Below are positions 9,342-17,706 of a DNA stretch of 64,000 nucleotides, in pieces. This DNA is from Halobellus sp. LT62 (GTDB taxonomy: Archaea; Halobacteriota; Halobacteria; Halobacteriales; Haloferacaceae). The stretch lies in assembly GCF_037031285.1 (NCBI RefSeq), contig NZ_JAYEZO010000002.1:434001-498000 (forward strand), given 5' to 3'. A program made the position numbers and the translations under genes. The notes beneath the pieces were generated by a model that saw nothing but the letters and a program-made list of their open reading frames with translations, was not told the origin of the DNA and did not search any database. Every line of letters starts with the position of its first letter. Position 1 is the first letter of the stretch.

Positions 9342-9405
9342 ACACCCACCTTTTTGCACGATGGGTTCGCGACGCGAACCCATCGTCCAAAAACCTGGAG
9401 GGAAA
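9339..9405 (+). terminator. 3'-end module copy B: T-run plus 13-bp hairpin
   Basis: Starts with the carS stop as TAGACACCCACCTTTTT (9339-9355). A 13-bp perfect inverted repeat follows (9358-9370 and 9374-9386, core CGATGGGTTCGC / GCGAACCCATCG, loop GAC), then CAAAAACCTGGAGGGAAAAA. Compared with copy A, the flanks are identical and the stem is entirely different. Nested dyads continue to about 9480 (CCGCCGAC...GTCGGCGG and ACGGCC-GAA-GGCCGT). Confidence 0.7.
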
Positions 9406-9596
9406 AATGCCGCCGACGAACGGCCGAAGGCCGTGATGTCGGCGGTGAACCGCTCGCTCACTGCGTTCGCTCGCGGATGCTCAATACAGCCTTCAGACCT
9501 AACAAAAACGTGTTTTGAAAGAACGGGTCTGATAGTGTCGTAATGCACCAGTAGTATCTTGGCAAGATTTATTTGTAGAGCGTAAGGGTTCAACTT

Positions 9597-9809
9597 ATGT
9601 TTCGTAGAACGTCGATGACCCTACGGCAAGGGGGAGCCTTTGCCATATGGGGATTCGGAGTCCTCCTCGTCCTCGGGCTTTGTTTTGCTGTTCTACAGAT
9701 AAGAGGCAATGAGCTGCTTGTGATTGCAATTGTCGTCAGCTTTGTGTCGTTCTGGACTATATTTCTGCCACTCTGGCGACGTCTCCCGGAAGACTGGAGA
9801 CGAAGTTGA
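9597..9809 (+). CDS. Small two-span membrane protein, AT-rich
   Basis: A 70-aa frame with two hydrophobic segments (about residues 12-32 and 39-57) and a basic end WRRLPEDWRRS. Composition is clearly AT-richer than its neighbours, and the surrounding 9,480-9,900 shares this, suggesting acquired DNA. A TTTATTT box at 9569-9575 would give a leaderless start at 9597; an internal ATG at 9615 is the alternative. No family recognised. Confidence 0.45.
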   Translation: MFRRTSMTLRQGGAFAIWGFGVLLVLGLCFAVLQIRGNELLVIAIVVSFVSFWTIFLPLWRRLPEDWRRS

Positions 9810-9966
9810 CCACTCAATAGTCGAGTTAGGCTCAACACACAAGCTCGCTTTGACAGGAAATCCACTCTCACAAACCTGAAATAAATCCTCTGCGTAGTTC
9901 CTCGTCTCCGGCCGCCTCCGCTCGGAATCGTCCCGTTTAAGCGCCTCGCCCGCTCGTTCACATCCA

Positions 9967-10491
9967 ATGGCGAACGACGAACTCATCGAGGCGCTGCGCG
10001 ACGCCGACGCCGTTCGGTTCGGCGAATTCGAACTCTCTCACGGCGGCACCTCGGAGTACTACGTGGATAAGTACCTCTTCGAGACCGACCCCCACTGCCT
10101 CCGGCTGATCGCGGAGGCGTTCGCAGCGGAGTTAGACGGCGAGAAACTCGCGGGCGTCGCCCTCGGCGCGGTCCCGCTCGTCGCCGTCACGAGCGTCGAA
10201 ACCGACACGCCGTACGTCATCGTGCGAAAGCAGGCTAAGGAGTACGGCACGGGCAACCGCATCGAAGGTCGACTCAGCGAGGGCGAGGAAGTCGTCGTCC
10301 TCGAAGACATCGCCACCACCGGGACCAGCGCGCTCGACGCCGTCGAGGCGCTTCGCGACGCCGGCGCGGTCGTCGACCGCGTGCTCGTCGTCGTCGACCG
10401 ACAGGAAGGCGCGCGCGAGCGACTCGCCGATGCGGACGTCGAACTCGACGCGCTCGTCACGGCCGAAGACCTCCTCGCAGATAGCTCCTAG
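9967..10491 (+). CDS. pyrE: Orotate phosphoribosyltransferase
   Basis: Transfers the phosphoribosyl group of PRPP to orotate, giving OMP in pyrimidine synthesis. It is 174 aa with [16 protein letters not shown] at the substrate end, the catalytic-lysine region [12 protein letters not shown], and the PRPP loop [13 protein letters not shown]. It corresponds to the haloarchaeal PyrE2 type. The next gene, transcribed the same way, is a regulator built from a related phosphoribosyltransferase fold. Confidence 0.95.
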   Translation: MANDELIEALRDADAVRFGEFELSHGGTSEYYVDKYLFETDPHCLRLIAEAFAAELDGEKLAGVALGAVPLVAVTSVETDTPYVIVRKQAKEYGTGNRIEGRLSEGEEVVVLEDIATTGTSALDAVEALRDAGAVVDRVLVVVDRQEGARERLADADVELDALVTAEDLLADSS

Positions 10492-10622
10492 CCCCGTCGC
10501 CGTCGATCGCGCTCTTGCCGCTACTCGCAGTCGGTATCTCGCGCGGACGCCAGTCCCGCCGTCGCCCCACCCTCACGGCATCCATAATCGTGGTGTTTCC
10601 AGCGTGCATACGGATCGACATA

Positions 10623-10658
10623 TTCATACTTACGCAACCTCGCACATCGAAGTATGAA
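10623..10658 (+). promoter_or_regulatory. 9-bp inverted repeat spanning the start region of the GfcR-like gene
   Basis: TTCATACTT (10623-10631) and AAGTATGAA (10650-10658) are perfect inverted arms 18 bases apart. The left arm lies in the TATA region (CATATTCATACTTA) and the right arm contains the ATG at 10654. A protein bound to both arms would cover promoter and start, which fits autoregulation by the HTH protein encoded here (inference). Confidence 0.55.
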
Positions 10659-11373
10659 CAGAGCGGAGAAGGCTGCCCTCCAGCTACAGTCTGTTGCGGT
10701 TCTGCGGATGCTCAAAGAGACGCGCACGTACGACGAACTCGCCGAGCTCACCGAGCTCCCGGCGGGCGACCTCAACCGGTACGTCAACGGGCACGTCCTC
10801 CCCGGGACCGAGCGCGCCCGCGACGTCGTCGAGGGAGTGGGCCGCGAGGCGCTGGCGGCGGAGCTGCGCGCCCGCGTCGAGTTCGACGACGAGGGCTACG
10901 TCGACAACTCTGCAATTGTCTTCGATCAGTCCTTCCTCGATCTCGTCGCGCCCGCCGCCGCCAACGCGCTCGGCTTCGAACGCCCGGATGTCGTCCTGAC
11001 GGCCGCGACCGACGGTATTACTCTCGGCGCGGCGATGGCGAGCTACTTCGACGCCCGCGTCGCGTACGCGAAGAAATCGAAGGAGACCGCCGTCGAGGAG
11101 TTCATCGAATCGCGTCAGCGCCTCGCCTCCGGTATCGAGCTGACGTACTACCTCCCGCAGCGGGCGCTCACCGGCGGTGAGAGGGTCCTGATCGTCGACG
11201 ACCTCATCCGCTCGGGCGAGACCCAAGAGCTGCTTCTCGACATCGCGAAGCAAGCGGGCGCGGAGGTCACGGGGGTCTTCGCGCTGATCGCGGTCGGTGA
11301 CGAAGGAATCGATCGGGCCCGTGAACTCACCGACGCGCCGGTCGGTGCGCTCACGACGTTCGAGGACGACTAG
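10654..11373 (+). CDS. GfcR-like regulator: HTH plus phosphoribosyltransferase-like domain
   Basis: 239 aa. Residues 1-60 are an HTH (TYDELAELTELPAGDLNRYVNG); the rest is a type I phosphoribosyltransferase fold. The PRPP loop is altered to VLIVDDLIRSGETQ, with Ser in place of the usual Thr before Gly. Proteins of this layout are often labelled OPRT-like; one, GfcR, is a known activator of sugar catabolism in Haloferax. Here the gene sits 127 bp upstream of an AzgA-type purine permease, so a nucleobase- or PRPP-sensing role is equally plausible. I therefore assign the family, not the specific regulon. Confidence 0.75.
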   Translation: MNRAEKAALQLQSVAVLRMLKETRTYDELAELTELPAGDLNRYVNGHVLPGTERARDVVEGVGREALAAELRARVEFDDEGYVDNSAIVFDQSFLDLVAPAAANALGFERPDVVLTAATDGITLGAAMASYFDARVAYAKKSKETAVEEFIESRQRLASGIELTYYLPQRALTGGERVLIVDDLIRSGETQELLLDIAKQAGAEVTGVFALIAVGDEGIDRARELTDAPVGALTTFEDD

Positions 11374-11439
11374 CACATCCGATCACCGATCACCGTAACG
11401 GAACGTAGGCGCGGTTTGTCCGGCGGCGTGAACTGATTT

Positions 11440-11467
11440 CATTTCAACTGACAATAGAAATGTTTAT
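11440..11467 (+). promoter_or_regulatory. Permease promoter with inverted repeat
   Basis: CATTTC (11440-11445) and GAAATG (11457-11462) form a 6-bp inverted repeat. The right arm abuts the TATA-like TTTATCC (11462-11468), about 35 bp before the permease ATG at 11501. It is a candidate site for the upstream GfcR-like protein; its sequence differs from the repeat at 10623. Confidence 0.4.
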
Positions 11468-11500
11468 CCGGTAAATCCGTGCTATGCTCAGACGTGCATT

Positions 11501-12889
11501 ATGGGGATCAGTGAAAGCGTCTCAGAGTACTTTGGTGTGCAAGAACACGGATCATCAGTCCGTACCGAACTTCTCGCTGGACTGACAACATTCCTGACGA
11601 TGTCGTACATCGTCGTCGTCAACCCGGCAATTCTGATGGGTGCAATCTCCATCGAGGGCTACTCGGAGGGCCAGATTATGTCGATGCTCGCCATCGTCAC
11701 GATCATCGCAGCCGCGGTGGCGACATTCGTTATGGCAGTCTACGCGAACCGGCCGTTCGCGCAAGCCCCCGGGCTCGGACTCAACGCGTTCTTCGCGATC
11801 ACCGTCGTCGGGATCCTCGGCGTTCCGTGGCAGACCGCACTCGCGGCCGTCGTCGTCGAAGGGATCATCTTCATCATCCTCACGGCGATCGGCGCGCGGG
11901 AGTACGTGATAAACCTCTTCCCCGAACCCGTGAAGTTCGCGGTCGGGACCGGTATCGGGTTGTTTCTCGCGATCATCGGGCTGCAGGCGATGGGCATCGT
12001 CGTCGACGACCCCGCGACGCTCGTCGGGCTCGGATCGGTTGCCGCTGATCCGGTCGCGATCGTCTCCGTCTTCGGTCTCTTCTTGACGCTGGCGCTGTAC
12101 GCCCGCGGAATCCCGGGTTCGATCATCATCGGGATCGTCGCGACGACAGTTATCGGCTGGCTCGTTACCGCTTTCGGGCCCGTCGCGGCCGACGCTGGAT
12201 TAGTCGCCGGTTCGACGGGGGCCACGTACGACATCACGCCGCTGGCGGGCGCGTTCGTCTCCGGCTTCGGGAACGTCGAGGCGTTCTCCTTCGCGCTCAT
12301 CGTCTTCACGTTCTTCTTCGTGGACTTCTTCGACACGGCGGGAACGCTCGTGGGCGTTGGTCAAGCGGGCGACTTCCTCGACGAGAACGGGGATCTCCCC
12401 GACATCGACAAGCCGCTGATGGCCGACGCCATCGGGACGACCGTCGGCGGAATGCTCGGGACTTCGACGGTCACCACGTTCATCGAGTCCGCAACGGGCG
12501 TCGAAGAGGGCGGACGGACCGGACTGACCGCACTCACCGTCGCCGCGCTGTTCATCGCCTCGCTCGCGATCGTTCCGCTTGCCACGGCTATCCCACTGTA
12601 CGCCTCACACATCGCGCTCGTCGTTATCGGCGTCGTGATGATCCAGAACGTCGTCGACATCGACTGGAGCGACCTGACGAACGTGATCCCTGCCGGGCTG
12701 ACGATCCTCGTGATGCCCTTTACGTACTCGATCGCGTACGGTATCGCTGCGGGCATCGTCTCCTATCCCGTCATCAAACTCGCCGCGGGCGAGCGCGAAG
12801 ACATCCGACTCGGCCACTGGGTGCTCGCGGGAGCGTTCGTCGTCTACTTCGTCGTCCGGACCGGCGGCGTCCTCGCCGCGCAGGTGTAG
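11501..12889 (+). CDS. NCS2-family purine permease, AzgA type
   Basis: A 462-aa polytopic membrane protein (about 12-13 hydrophobic spans) of the nucleobase-cation symporter-2 family. The AzgA (adenine/guanine/hypoxanthine) subgroup is indicated by TELLAGLTTFLTMSYIVVVNP at the start, APGLGLNAFFA, FFFVDFFDTAGTLVGV, and STVTTFIESATGVEEGGRTG. It probably imports purine bases for salvage. Regulation by the adjacent HTH-phosphoribosyltransferase protein is an inference from position. Confidence 0.9.
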   Translation: MGISESVSEYFGVQEHGSSVRTELLAGLTTFLTMSYIVVVNPAILMGAISIEGYSEGQIMSMLAIVTIIAAAVATFVMAVYANRPFAQAPGLGLNAFFAITVVGILGVPWQTALAAVVVEGIIFIILTAIGAREYVINLFPEPVKFAVGTGIGLFLAIIGLQAMGIVVDDPATLVGLGSVAADPVAIVSVFGLFLTLALYARGIPGSIIIGIVATTVIGWLVTAFGPVAADAGLVAGSTGATYDITPLAGAFVSGFGNVEAFSFALIVFTFFFVDFFDTAGTLVGVGQAGDFLDENGDLPDIDKPLMADAIGTTVGGMLGTSTVTTFIESATGVEEGGRTGLTALTVAALFIASLAIVPLATAIPLYASHIALVVIGVVMIQNVVDIDWSDLTNVIPAGLTILVMPFTYSIAYGIAAGIVSYPVIKLAAGEREDIRLGHWVLAGAFVVYFVVRTGGVLAAQV

Positions 12890-12992
12890 CGGCTCTCGGC
12901 GTCCCACTCGGGTTGATTTCGCAGCGTCCCACTCGATTCGATTTATTCCACGGACCGCAAGAGATTCACCCACCAACTCGTGAGTACAGTAC

Positions 12993-14387
12993 GTGAACGT
13001 TCTCGCGCTCTCTCGGACCACCGCAGTTCGACTCCTCGTCCTGCTGGTGATCCTCTCGCTGCTCGCACCCGCTGTCGTCTCGGCGCTGACGTACGATCCC
13101 TCCGAGGAGACGACCCTCGAGCGAGGCAACATCACGAGCGCCGCGAACAACTCCACCGTCATCAGCGCGCAAGGGTACACCTTCCAAGGGAACACGAACC
13201 CGAAAAAGCCCGCTCGCCTCGTCTCGGTCGACGAGCGCGGCAATCTCGAATGGGTACACGACGATAGAGTCGGCGGCGACGCGTGGTTCTTCGACGTCGA
13301 TCCGATGCCGAACGGGAACCTGCTCGTCTCCTCGCCGCGGGCGGGCGACACGCTCGTCTTCGAGCTCGACCCCGACACGCAAGAGCGCGTCTGGGAGCAG
13401 CGCTTCGATATGACCGACACCCACGACGTCGCGTATCTGGGCGACGACCGCATCGCGATCGCGAATATGCGGCAGTGGAACGAATCGGCCGACAGAAGCG
13501 ACGACCGGATCGTCGTCTACAACCGCTCGACGGAGGAGTTCACGTGGGAGTGGTACTTCCGGAACCACTACCCACCGAGCACCGACGGCGGCTACAACGA
13601 CGATTGGTCTCACGTCAACGACGTCGACAAGATCGACGACGACCGACTGCTCCTCTCGCCGCGGAACTTCGATCAGGCGATCGTCGTGGATATGGAGACG
13701 AAGGAGATCGTCGAACGCCTCGGCAGCGATCAGGAGTACGACGTGCTCCGCGAACAGCACAACCCCGACTGGCTGCTCAGCGAGAACGGCACGCCGACGA
13801 TCCTCGTCGCCGACAGCGAGAACAACCGGATCGTCGAGTACGCCAAGGAGGACGGCGAGTGGGTCCGGACGTGGGAGGTCGGCTCCGAGTCGCTCAACTG
13901 GCCCCGGGACGCCGATCGACTCCCGAACGGCAACACGCTCGTCACCGACACGCTGAACCACCGGGTGATGGAGATCACGCCGACCGGCGAGGTCGTCTGG
14001 GAGTACTACGCGACGTGGGGTCCGTACGACGCCGAGCGGATGGGAACCGGCCCGGAGTCGTCGGGCCCGACGATCCGCGATATGAACGCCAGCGGGACGT
14101 ACGCGATCACCGGCAGCGCGAACCTCACGGCCGGTGGCGAGGGGAGCGTCGGCTTTGACGGTCGGATTCGCGCGACCTTCGCCGACACGCCGCTCGAAGA
14201 ACCGATGAACGAGTTCGCGACTCGCTGGGCGCACGTGACACCGTGGCTTCGCCCCGTCTGGATGTCTGGCTGGGACTTCGTCTGGGCGATCTGCGCGGTG
14301 CTCGTCGGAGTAACGTGGGCGAGCGGCGAGCTGATTGTCGGGCGACACAAGATCGCAGCCGGAATCCGTCGCCTCGTCGACCGGTGA
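12993..14387 (+). CDS. Arylsulfotransferase-like membrane-anchored beta-propeller protein
   Basis: 464 aa, using a GTG start. An N-terminal hydrophobic signal (about residues 12-31) leads into an external repeat-rich domain, then one C-terminal span (WDFVWAICAVLVGVTWASGEL). The propeller has repeated 'DxxPNGNxLVS' type blades, DDWSHVNDVDKIDDDRLLLSPR (arylsulfotransferase-like HxN...R layout) and TLVTDTLNHRVMEI. It fits the ASST / 'arylsulfotransferase' family common in haloarchaea, whose substrates are unknown there. The enzymatic name is by family only. A TTTATT box lies at about 12940. Confidence 0.75.
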   Translation: MNVLALSRTTAVRLLVLLVILSLLAPAVVSALTYDPSEETTLERGNITSAANNSTVISAQGYTFQGNTNPKKPARLVSVDERGNLEWVHDDRVGGDAWFFDVDPMPNGNLLVSSPRAGDTLVFELDPDTQERVWEQRFDMTDTHDVAYLGDDRIAIANMRQWNESADRSDDRIVVYNRSTEEFTWEWYFRNHYPPSTDGGYNDDWSHVNDVDKIDDDRLLLSPRNFDQAIVVDMETKEIVERLGSDQEYDVLREQHNPDWLLSENGTPTILVADSENNRIVEYAKEDGEWVRTWEVGSESLNWPRDADRLPNGNTLVTDTLNHRVMEITPTGEVVWEYYATWGPYDAERMGTGPESSGPTIRDMNASGTYAITGSANLTAGGEGSVGFDGRIRATFADTPLEEPMNEFATRWAHVTPWLRPVWMSGWDFVWAICAVLVGVTWASGELIVGRHKIAAGIRRLVDR

Positions 14388-14489
14388 CTGACGTCGCTCT
14401 CGCCCTGAACGGTCTCTCGGAACGCCTCTGTGCGTTTTCTACGCACTCGACCACGTGACTCTTTACGTCGGCGTTCCTACCCGGACGTG

Positions 14490-14747
14490 ATGTCTGATCT
14501 AGTGCTGTACGAACTCGAAGGCTGCCCGTACTGTGCGAAAGTGATTGACAAGCTGAACGAACTCGGCTTGGAGTACGAGTCGGTGAAAGTCCCCTCCGCG
14601 CACAGCGAGCGGACGGCAGTCGAGGAGATCAGCGGCCAGACCGGCGTTCCCGTCCTCGTCGACGAGGCGAACGGCGTCGAGGGGATGCCCGAGAGCGACG
14701 ACATCGTCGAGTATCTCGAGGAGACGTACGGCGACGCGGCGAGCTGA
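14490..14747 (+). CDS. Glutaredoxin-like thioredoxin-fold protein
   Basis: 85 aa, a single glutaredoxin domain with the CPYC redox motif (residues 12-15), TGVPVLVD containing the cis-proline, and the ESDDIVEYLEETYG helix at the end, as in glutathione-S-transferase N-domain-like glutaredoxins. Haloarchaea use gamma-glutamylcysteine rather than glutathione, so the physiological partner is uncertain. Cytoplasmic. Confidence 0.88.
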   Translation: MSDLVLYELEGCPYCAKVIDKLNELGLEYESVKVPSAHSERTAVEEISGQTGVPVLVDEANGVEGMPESDDIVEYLEETYGDAAS

Positions 14748-14863
14748 AGCGGGCCAAACGGCGAACCGGGCGCGAAACGCCGTCGTCCGAGGCGAGCGAT
14801 GACCATTCGCTAACGAGTGTTCTTTTGTGGACGCGATGAACGCGTTTCGTCGGCGACGATACC

Positions 14864-14921
14864 CGAACCGCTAGCTACTGGGGCGAATCGTTAGCTACTG
14901 AGACGAACCGCTAGGCTTCGG
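14864..14921. repeat. 20-bp imperfect tandem repeat across the stop of the HTH gene
   Basis: Three units: 14864-14883 (starts CGAACCGCTAGCTACTG), 14884-14903 (CGAATCGTTAGCTACTG), and a partial third from 14904 (CGAACCGCTAGG). The stop codon of the minus-strand gene lies in the third unit, at 14911-14913. The rest of the 14,748-14,910 gap holds no further gene. Confidence 0.7.
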
Positions 14922-15888
14922 TCGGTTCCTCCGACCGGTCGCGGATGAGGTCGCGGATCTCGTCGGGGTCGTCGATGTCCGCCAGCTCCTCGCAGCTGAC
15001 GAGTGCGGTCCCCTCGACGGCGTCGCGCTTCGACTGCCCCTCGGTGAAGTACACCGACCGCGTCCGCGTGACCTCGCCGAGCGAGGACATAATCCGCGCG
15101 CGCTTCTCGGCGCTGCGCGTGAAGGTCGAGTGACCGGTGAGCATCGGCATGAAGCCGGTCCGGCGGTCGTCGTCCTCGCTGACCGCTTTGAACGGCGCGC
15201 GAGCGGTCGGATGGACGGTGAATCCCGCCCGCGTGAGGACGTGCACGACGTGCTCGTCGCCGGATTCGGGGTCCGGATCGTCCGGAGTCGGTTCGGCGTC
15301 GCGGACGTCTTCGGCCCCCTCCATCACCTCCACGGGGCTCGAAAACGGCTGGTCGAACATCTCTTCGAGTTGGATCGCGACGTCGATGCTCGCGTTCATC
15401 CCGTCTTCGTACTTCGAGACGGTGCGCCGGGAGACGCCGAGCTCCGTCGCCAGTTGGCCGAGGCTCCAGCCGCGTTCTCGTCGTTCGTCCGCGAGGAGGT
15501 CGCCGTCGATGTTGACGTACAGGCCGCCCGGCGCGGCGTAGATGAGCGGGGGGACGCCCTCGACGAACAGCTCCATCGCGGTGTCGGGATTGAACACGGG
15601 TACGCCGTGGCGGAAGTAGACGACGCCGGGTTTCAGGTCCTCATCGCGGGTTCGCAGGCCGACGACCATCGGCGTCGCGTTGAGGTAGGTTCCCAATCGC
15701 CGCATCTCCTCGCCGGTCCTCCCGTCGAACGCGTCGATGTTTCCGAGGATTTTGAGGAGTACGAGGTCCTCGCCCCGCCGCGCGGCGACGTCGAAACTCT
15801 TCGGTCGGATCGCACAGCGCTCGCTGACGAGAAATCCCGCGTCCTCGAGCATCGCCGTAATGTTTCCGACTATCGCCGACCGAGACAT
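14911..15888 (-). CDS. Archaeal HTH transcriptional regulator (COG1395-like)
   Basis: 325 aa. The N-terminal part ([19 protein letters not shown]...) and C-terminal part are two copies of a nuclease-like or ligand fold region. A clear Xre-type HTH lies between them at about residues 128-180 ([20 protein letters not shown], followed by [10 protein letters not shown]). Matches the conserved 'putative HTH-type transcriptional regulatory protein' of archaea. The ATG at 15888 is chosen over the GTG at 15894, because the TATA box (CATATATG, 15911-15919) predicts transcription starting there. The promoter overlaps a palindrome, suggesting self-control. Confidence 0.82.
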   Translation of the reverse strand: MSRSAIVGNITAMLEDAGFLVSERCAIRPKSFDVAARRGEDLVLLKILGNIDAFDGRTGEEMRRLGTYLNATPMVVGLRTRDEDLKPGVVYFRHGVPVFNPDTAMELFVEGVPPLIYAAPGGLYVNIDGDLLADERRERGWSLGQLATELGVSRRTVSKYEDGMNASIDVAIQLEEMFDQPFSSPVEVMEGAEDVRDAEPTPDDPDPESGDEHVVHVLTRAGFTVHPTARAPFKAVSEDDDRRTGFMPMLTGHSTFTRSAEKRARIMSSLGEVTRTRSVYFTEGQSKRDAVEGTALVSCEELADIDDPDEIRDLIRDRSEEPTEA

Positions 15889-15893
15889 AGGCA

Positions 15894-15919
15894 CATATAG
15901 GGGAGTCAGCCCATATATG
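15894..15919 (-). promoter_or_regulatory. Palindromic promoter of the HTH regulator
   Basis: CATATAGGGG (15894-15903) and CCCATATATG (15910-15919) are near-perfect inverted arms (9 of 10) with a 6-base spacer. The outer arm is itself the TATA element of the minus-strand gene starting at 15888. An operator that coincides with the TATA box would give direct competition with TBP. Confidence 0.5.
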
Positions 15920-15961
15920 CGTTGTGCCGCCGGAACCGCCCGCGTCCGGTGGTTTTGCGGT

Positions 15962-16249
15962 TTACAAGTCCAGCTCGGTCGCGTCGCTCACCTCGAACTG
16001 CGTCACCGTGGGCTCGCCCGCCAGAATCTCCGGCAGGCGCGCCTCGAACTCTTGGAAGTGCGCCGACCCCGCGTGCGCCTCGAAGGCCGGTTCGTCCTCG
16101 TACCGCTCGAAAAACCGGAGTACGGTCTCGTCGTCGACGTCCACCGCCGCGCGGTACTCGACGGTTCCCGGTTCCTCGTTCGACTCCTCGACGAGCGCTT
16201 CCTCTCGGTGCTCCGGATCGATCGGAAAACTCGCGTGGAGTACGATCAT
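15962..16249 (-). CDS. Antibiotic biosynthesis monooxygenase (ABM) domain protein
   Basis: 95 aa, one dimeric alpha-beta-barrel ABM domain: [19 protein letters not shown], then [18 protein letters not shown], and [20 protein letters not shown], which is the typical H-x-x-S-x-H-F-Q stretch. Homologs act as quinol monooxygenases or heme-degrading enzymes; the substrate here cannot be told. It is divergent from tiaS with about 100 bp between. Confidence 0.85.
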   Translation of the reverse strand: MIVLHASFPIDPEHREEALVEESNEEPGTVEYRAAVDVDDETVLRFFERYEDEPAFEAHAGSAHFQEFEARLPEILAGEPTVTQFEVSDATELDL

Positions 16250-16350
16250 CGGACAAATGGTGTCGCCATACCGACAAATATCCTGCGCAACCCCCCAATC
16301 GTCGCCGCGTCCCGAAAGCCGTTAGCCGCCGCGCCGCCTACCCGAGGCCG

Positions 16351-17661
16351 ATGACCGTTATCGGCCTCGACGATACCGACTCCCGCGAGCGGGGGATGTG
16401 CACGACGTACCTCGCGACGCGGCTCGCCGAGCGTGTCGTCGCCGAGGGCGGAGCGGTCGATCGCCGCCTCTTAATCCGCCTCAACCCGGCCGTCGAACAC
16501 AAAACACGCGGTAACGCGGCGCTCGCGCTCCACACCGACATCGACCCCGAGCGAGCGCTGGAACTCGCCGTCGCGGAGTTGGAACCGCTCGCCGAGATCG
16601 ACGACCCTCGGACGAGTCCCGGCGTCGTCGTCGCCGACGGCACTCCCGACGCGGTCCCCGACGATGTCGCAGATTTCACCCACAGTGCGATCCGCGACCT
16701 GCTCGATCCGGCCGACGCGCTCACCACTATCGACGAGTTCGGCTACCGCCACCACGGGTGGGAGGGCGGCCGCGGCCGAATCGGTGCGCTCGCCGCCGTC
16801 GGTGCGTGGGCCGCCCTCGACGAATGGACGTACGAGCACATCTCCTATCGGGCGTTCGAGCGCTGTGGGTCACCACGTGACGTCGACGAGGCGTCCGTCT
16901 TCGCGGCGGCCGACCGATTCTATCCCGACGCGTGGGACACCGTCGACCGCACCGAGCGGCAGGCGGTTTGCGTCCCCAACGCGCCCGGTCCGATCCTCTA
17001 CGGCGTCCGCGGCGACGACCCTGACGTGGTCGTCGATCTCGCCGATCGAATCGAGAGCGAGCCGATCGAGCGCTCGGCGACGTTCCTGACGAACCAGGGG
17101 ACCGACGCGCATCTGCGCGACGGCGCGATCGGTGACCTTCGCGACGGTCGCGCCTACCGCGTCGACGGCACTGTCGCGAACGACCCGGAGACGCGGCGCG
17201 GTGGGCACGTCTTCTTCGAGCTTGCGGGTGGGGACCGCGCCGATCCCGCGGCTCCCGACGGCGGGATCCCCGGCGACACCCGTCTCGACTGCGTCGCCTT
17301 CGAGCCGACGAAGCGCTTTCGCGACCGGATCAGAGCGCTCCGCGTCGGCGACGAACTCACCGTCTGCGGCGAAGTGAGCGGTGGGACGCTCAAACTGGAG
17401 AAGTTCGCCCTCGACTCCCTGCGACGGACCGAGGAGACGAACCCGACGTGTCCCTCCTGCGGTCGCTCGATGGCGAGTGCCGGTCGCGAGCAGGGCTATC
17501 GCTGTCGCGACTGCGGAACGTCGACTGCGGAGCCCGCGACCGTCTCACTCGATCGCGACCTCGAACTGGGGTGGTACGAGGTCCCGCCCTGCGCGCGCCG
17601 GCACATCGCGAAGCCGCTGATCCGTGGCGGATTCGACGCCCCGATTCACCCCGAGCGGTGA
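16351..17661 (+). CDS. tiaS: tRNA(Ile2) 2-agmatinylcytidine synthetase TiaS
   Basis: Archaeal enzyme that joins agmatine to C34 of the AUA-reading tRNA-Ile, using ATP. It is 436 aa. Seen: the N-terminal GLDDTDSRERGMCTTYLA; the ferredoxin-like domain with NAALALH; the OB-fold region (YRVDGTVANDPETRRGGHVFF); and a C-terminal zinc ribbon CPSCGR...YRCRDCG. The start at 16351 puts the conserved MTVIGLDDTDS at the N-terminus; the huge upstream in-frame extension is GC-rich shadow. Confidence 0.95.
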   Translation: MTVIGLDDTDSRERGMCTTYLATRLAERVVAEGGAVDRRLLIRLNPAVEHKTRGNAALALHTDIDPERALELAVAELEPLAEIDDPRTSPGVVVADGTPDAVPDDVADFTHSAIRDLLDPADALTTIDEFGYRHHGWEGGRGRIGALAAVGAWAALDEWTYEHISYRAFERCGSPRDVDEASVFAAADRFYPDAWDTVDRTERQAVCVPNAPGPILYGVRGDDPDVVVDLADRIESEPIERSATFLTNQGTDAHLRDGAIGDLRDGRAYRVDGTVANDPETRRGGHVFFELAGGDRADPAAPDGGIPGDTRLDCVAFEPTKRFRDRIRALRVGDELTVCGEVSGGTLKLEKFALDSLRRTEETNPTCPSCGRSMASAGREQGYRCRDCGTSTAEPATVSLDRDLELGWYEVPPCARRHIAKPLIRGGFDAPIHPER

Positions 17662-17706
17662 GCGGGCGGTCGCAGTCGCGATCCGATTCGATCCAATTCG
17701 ACCCGC

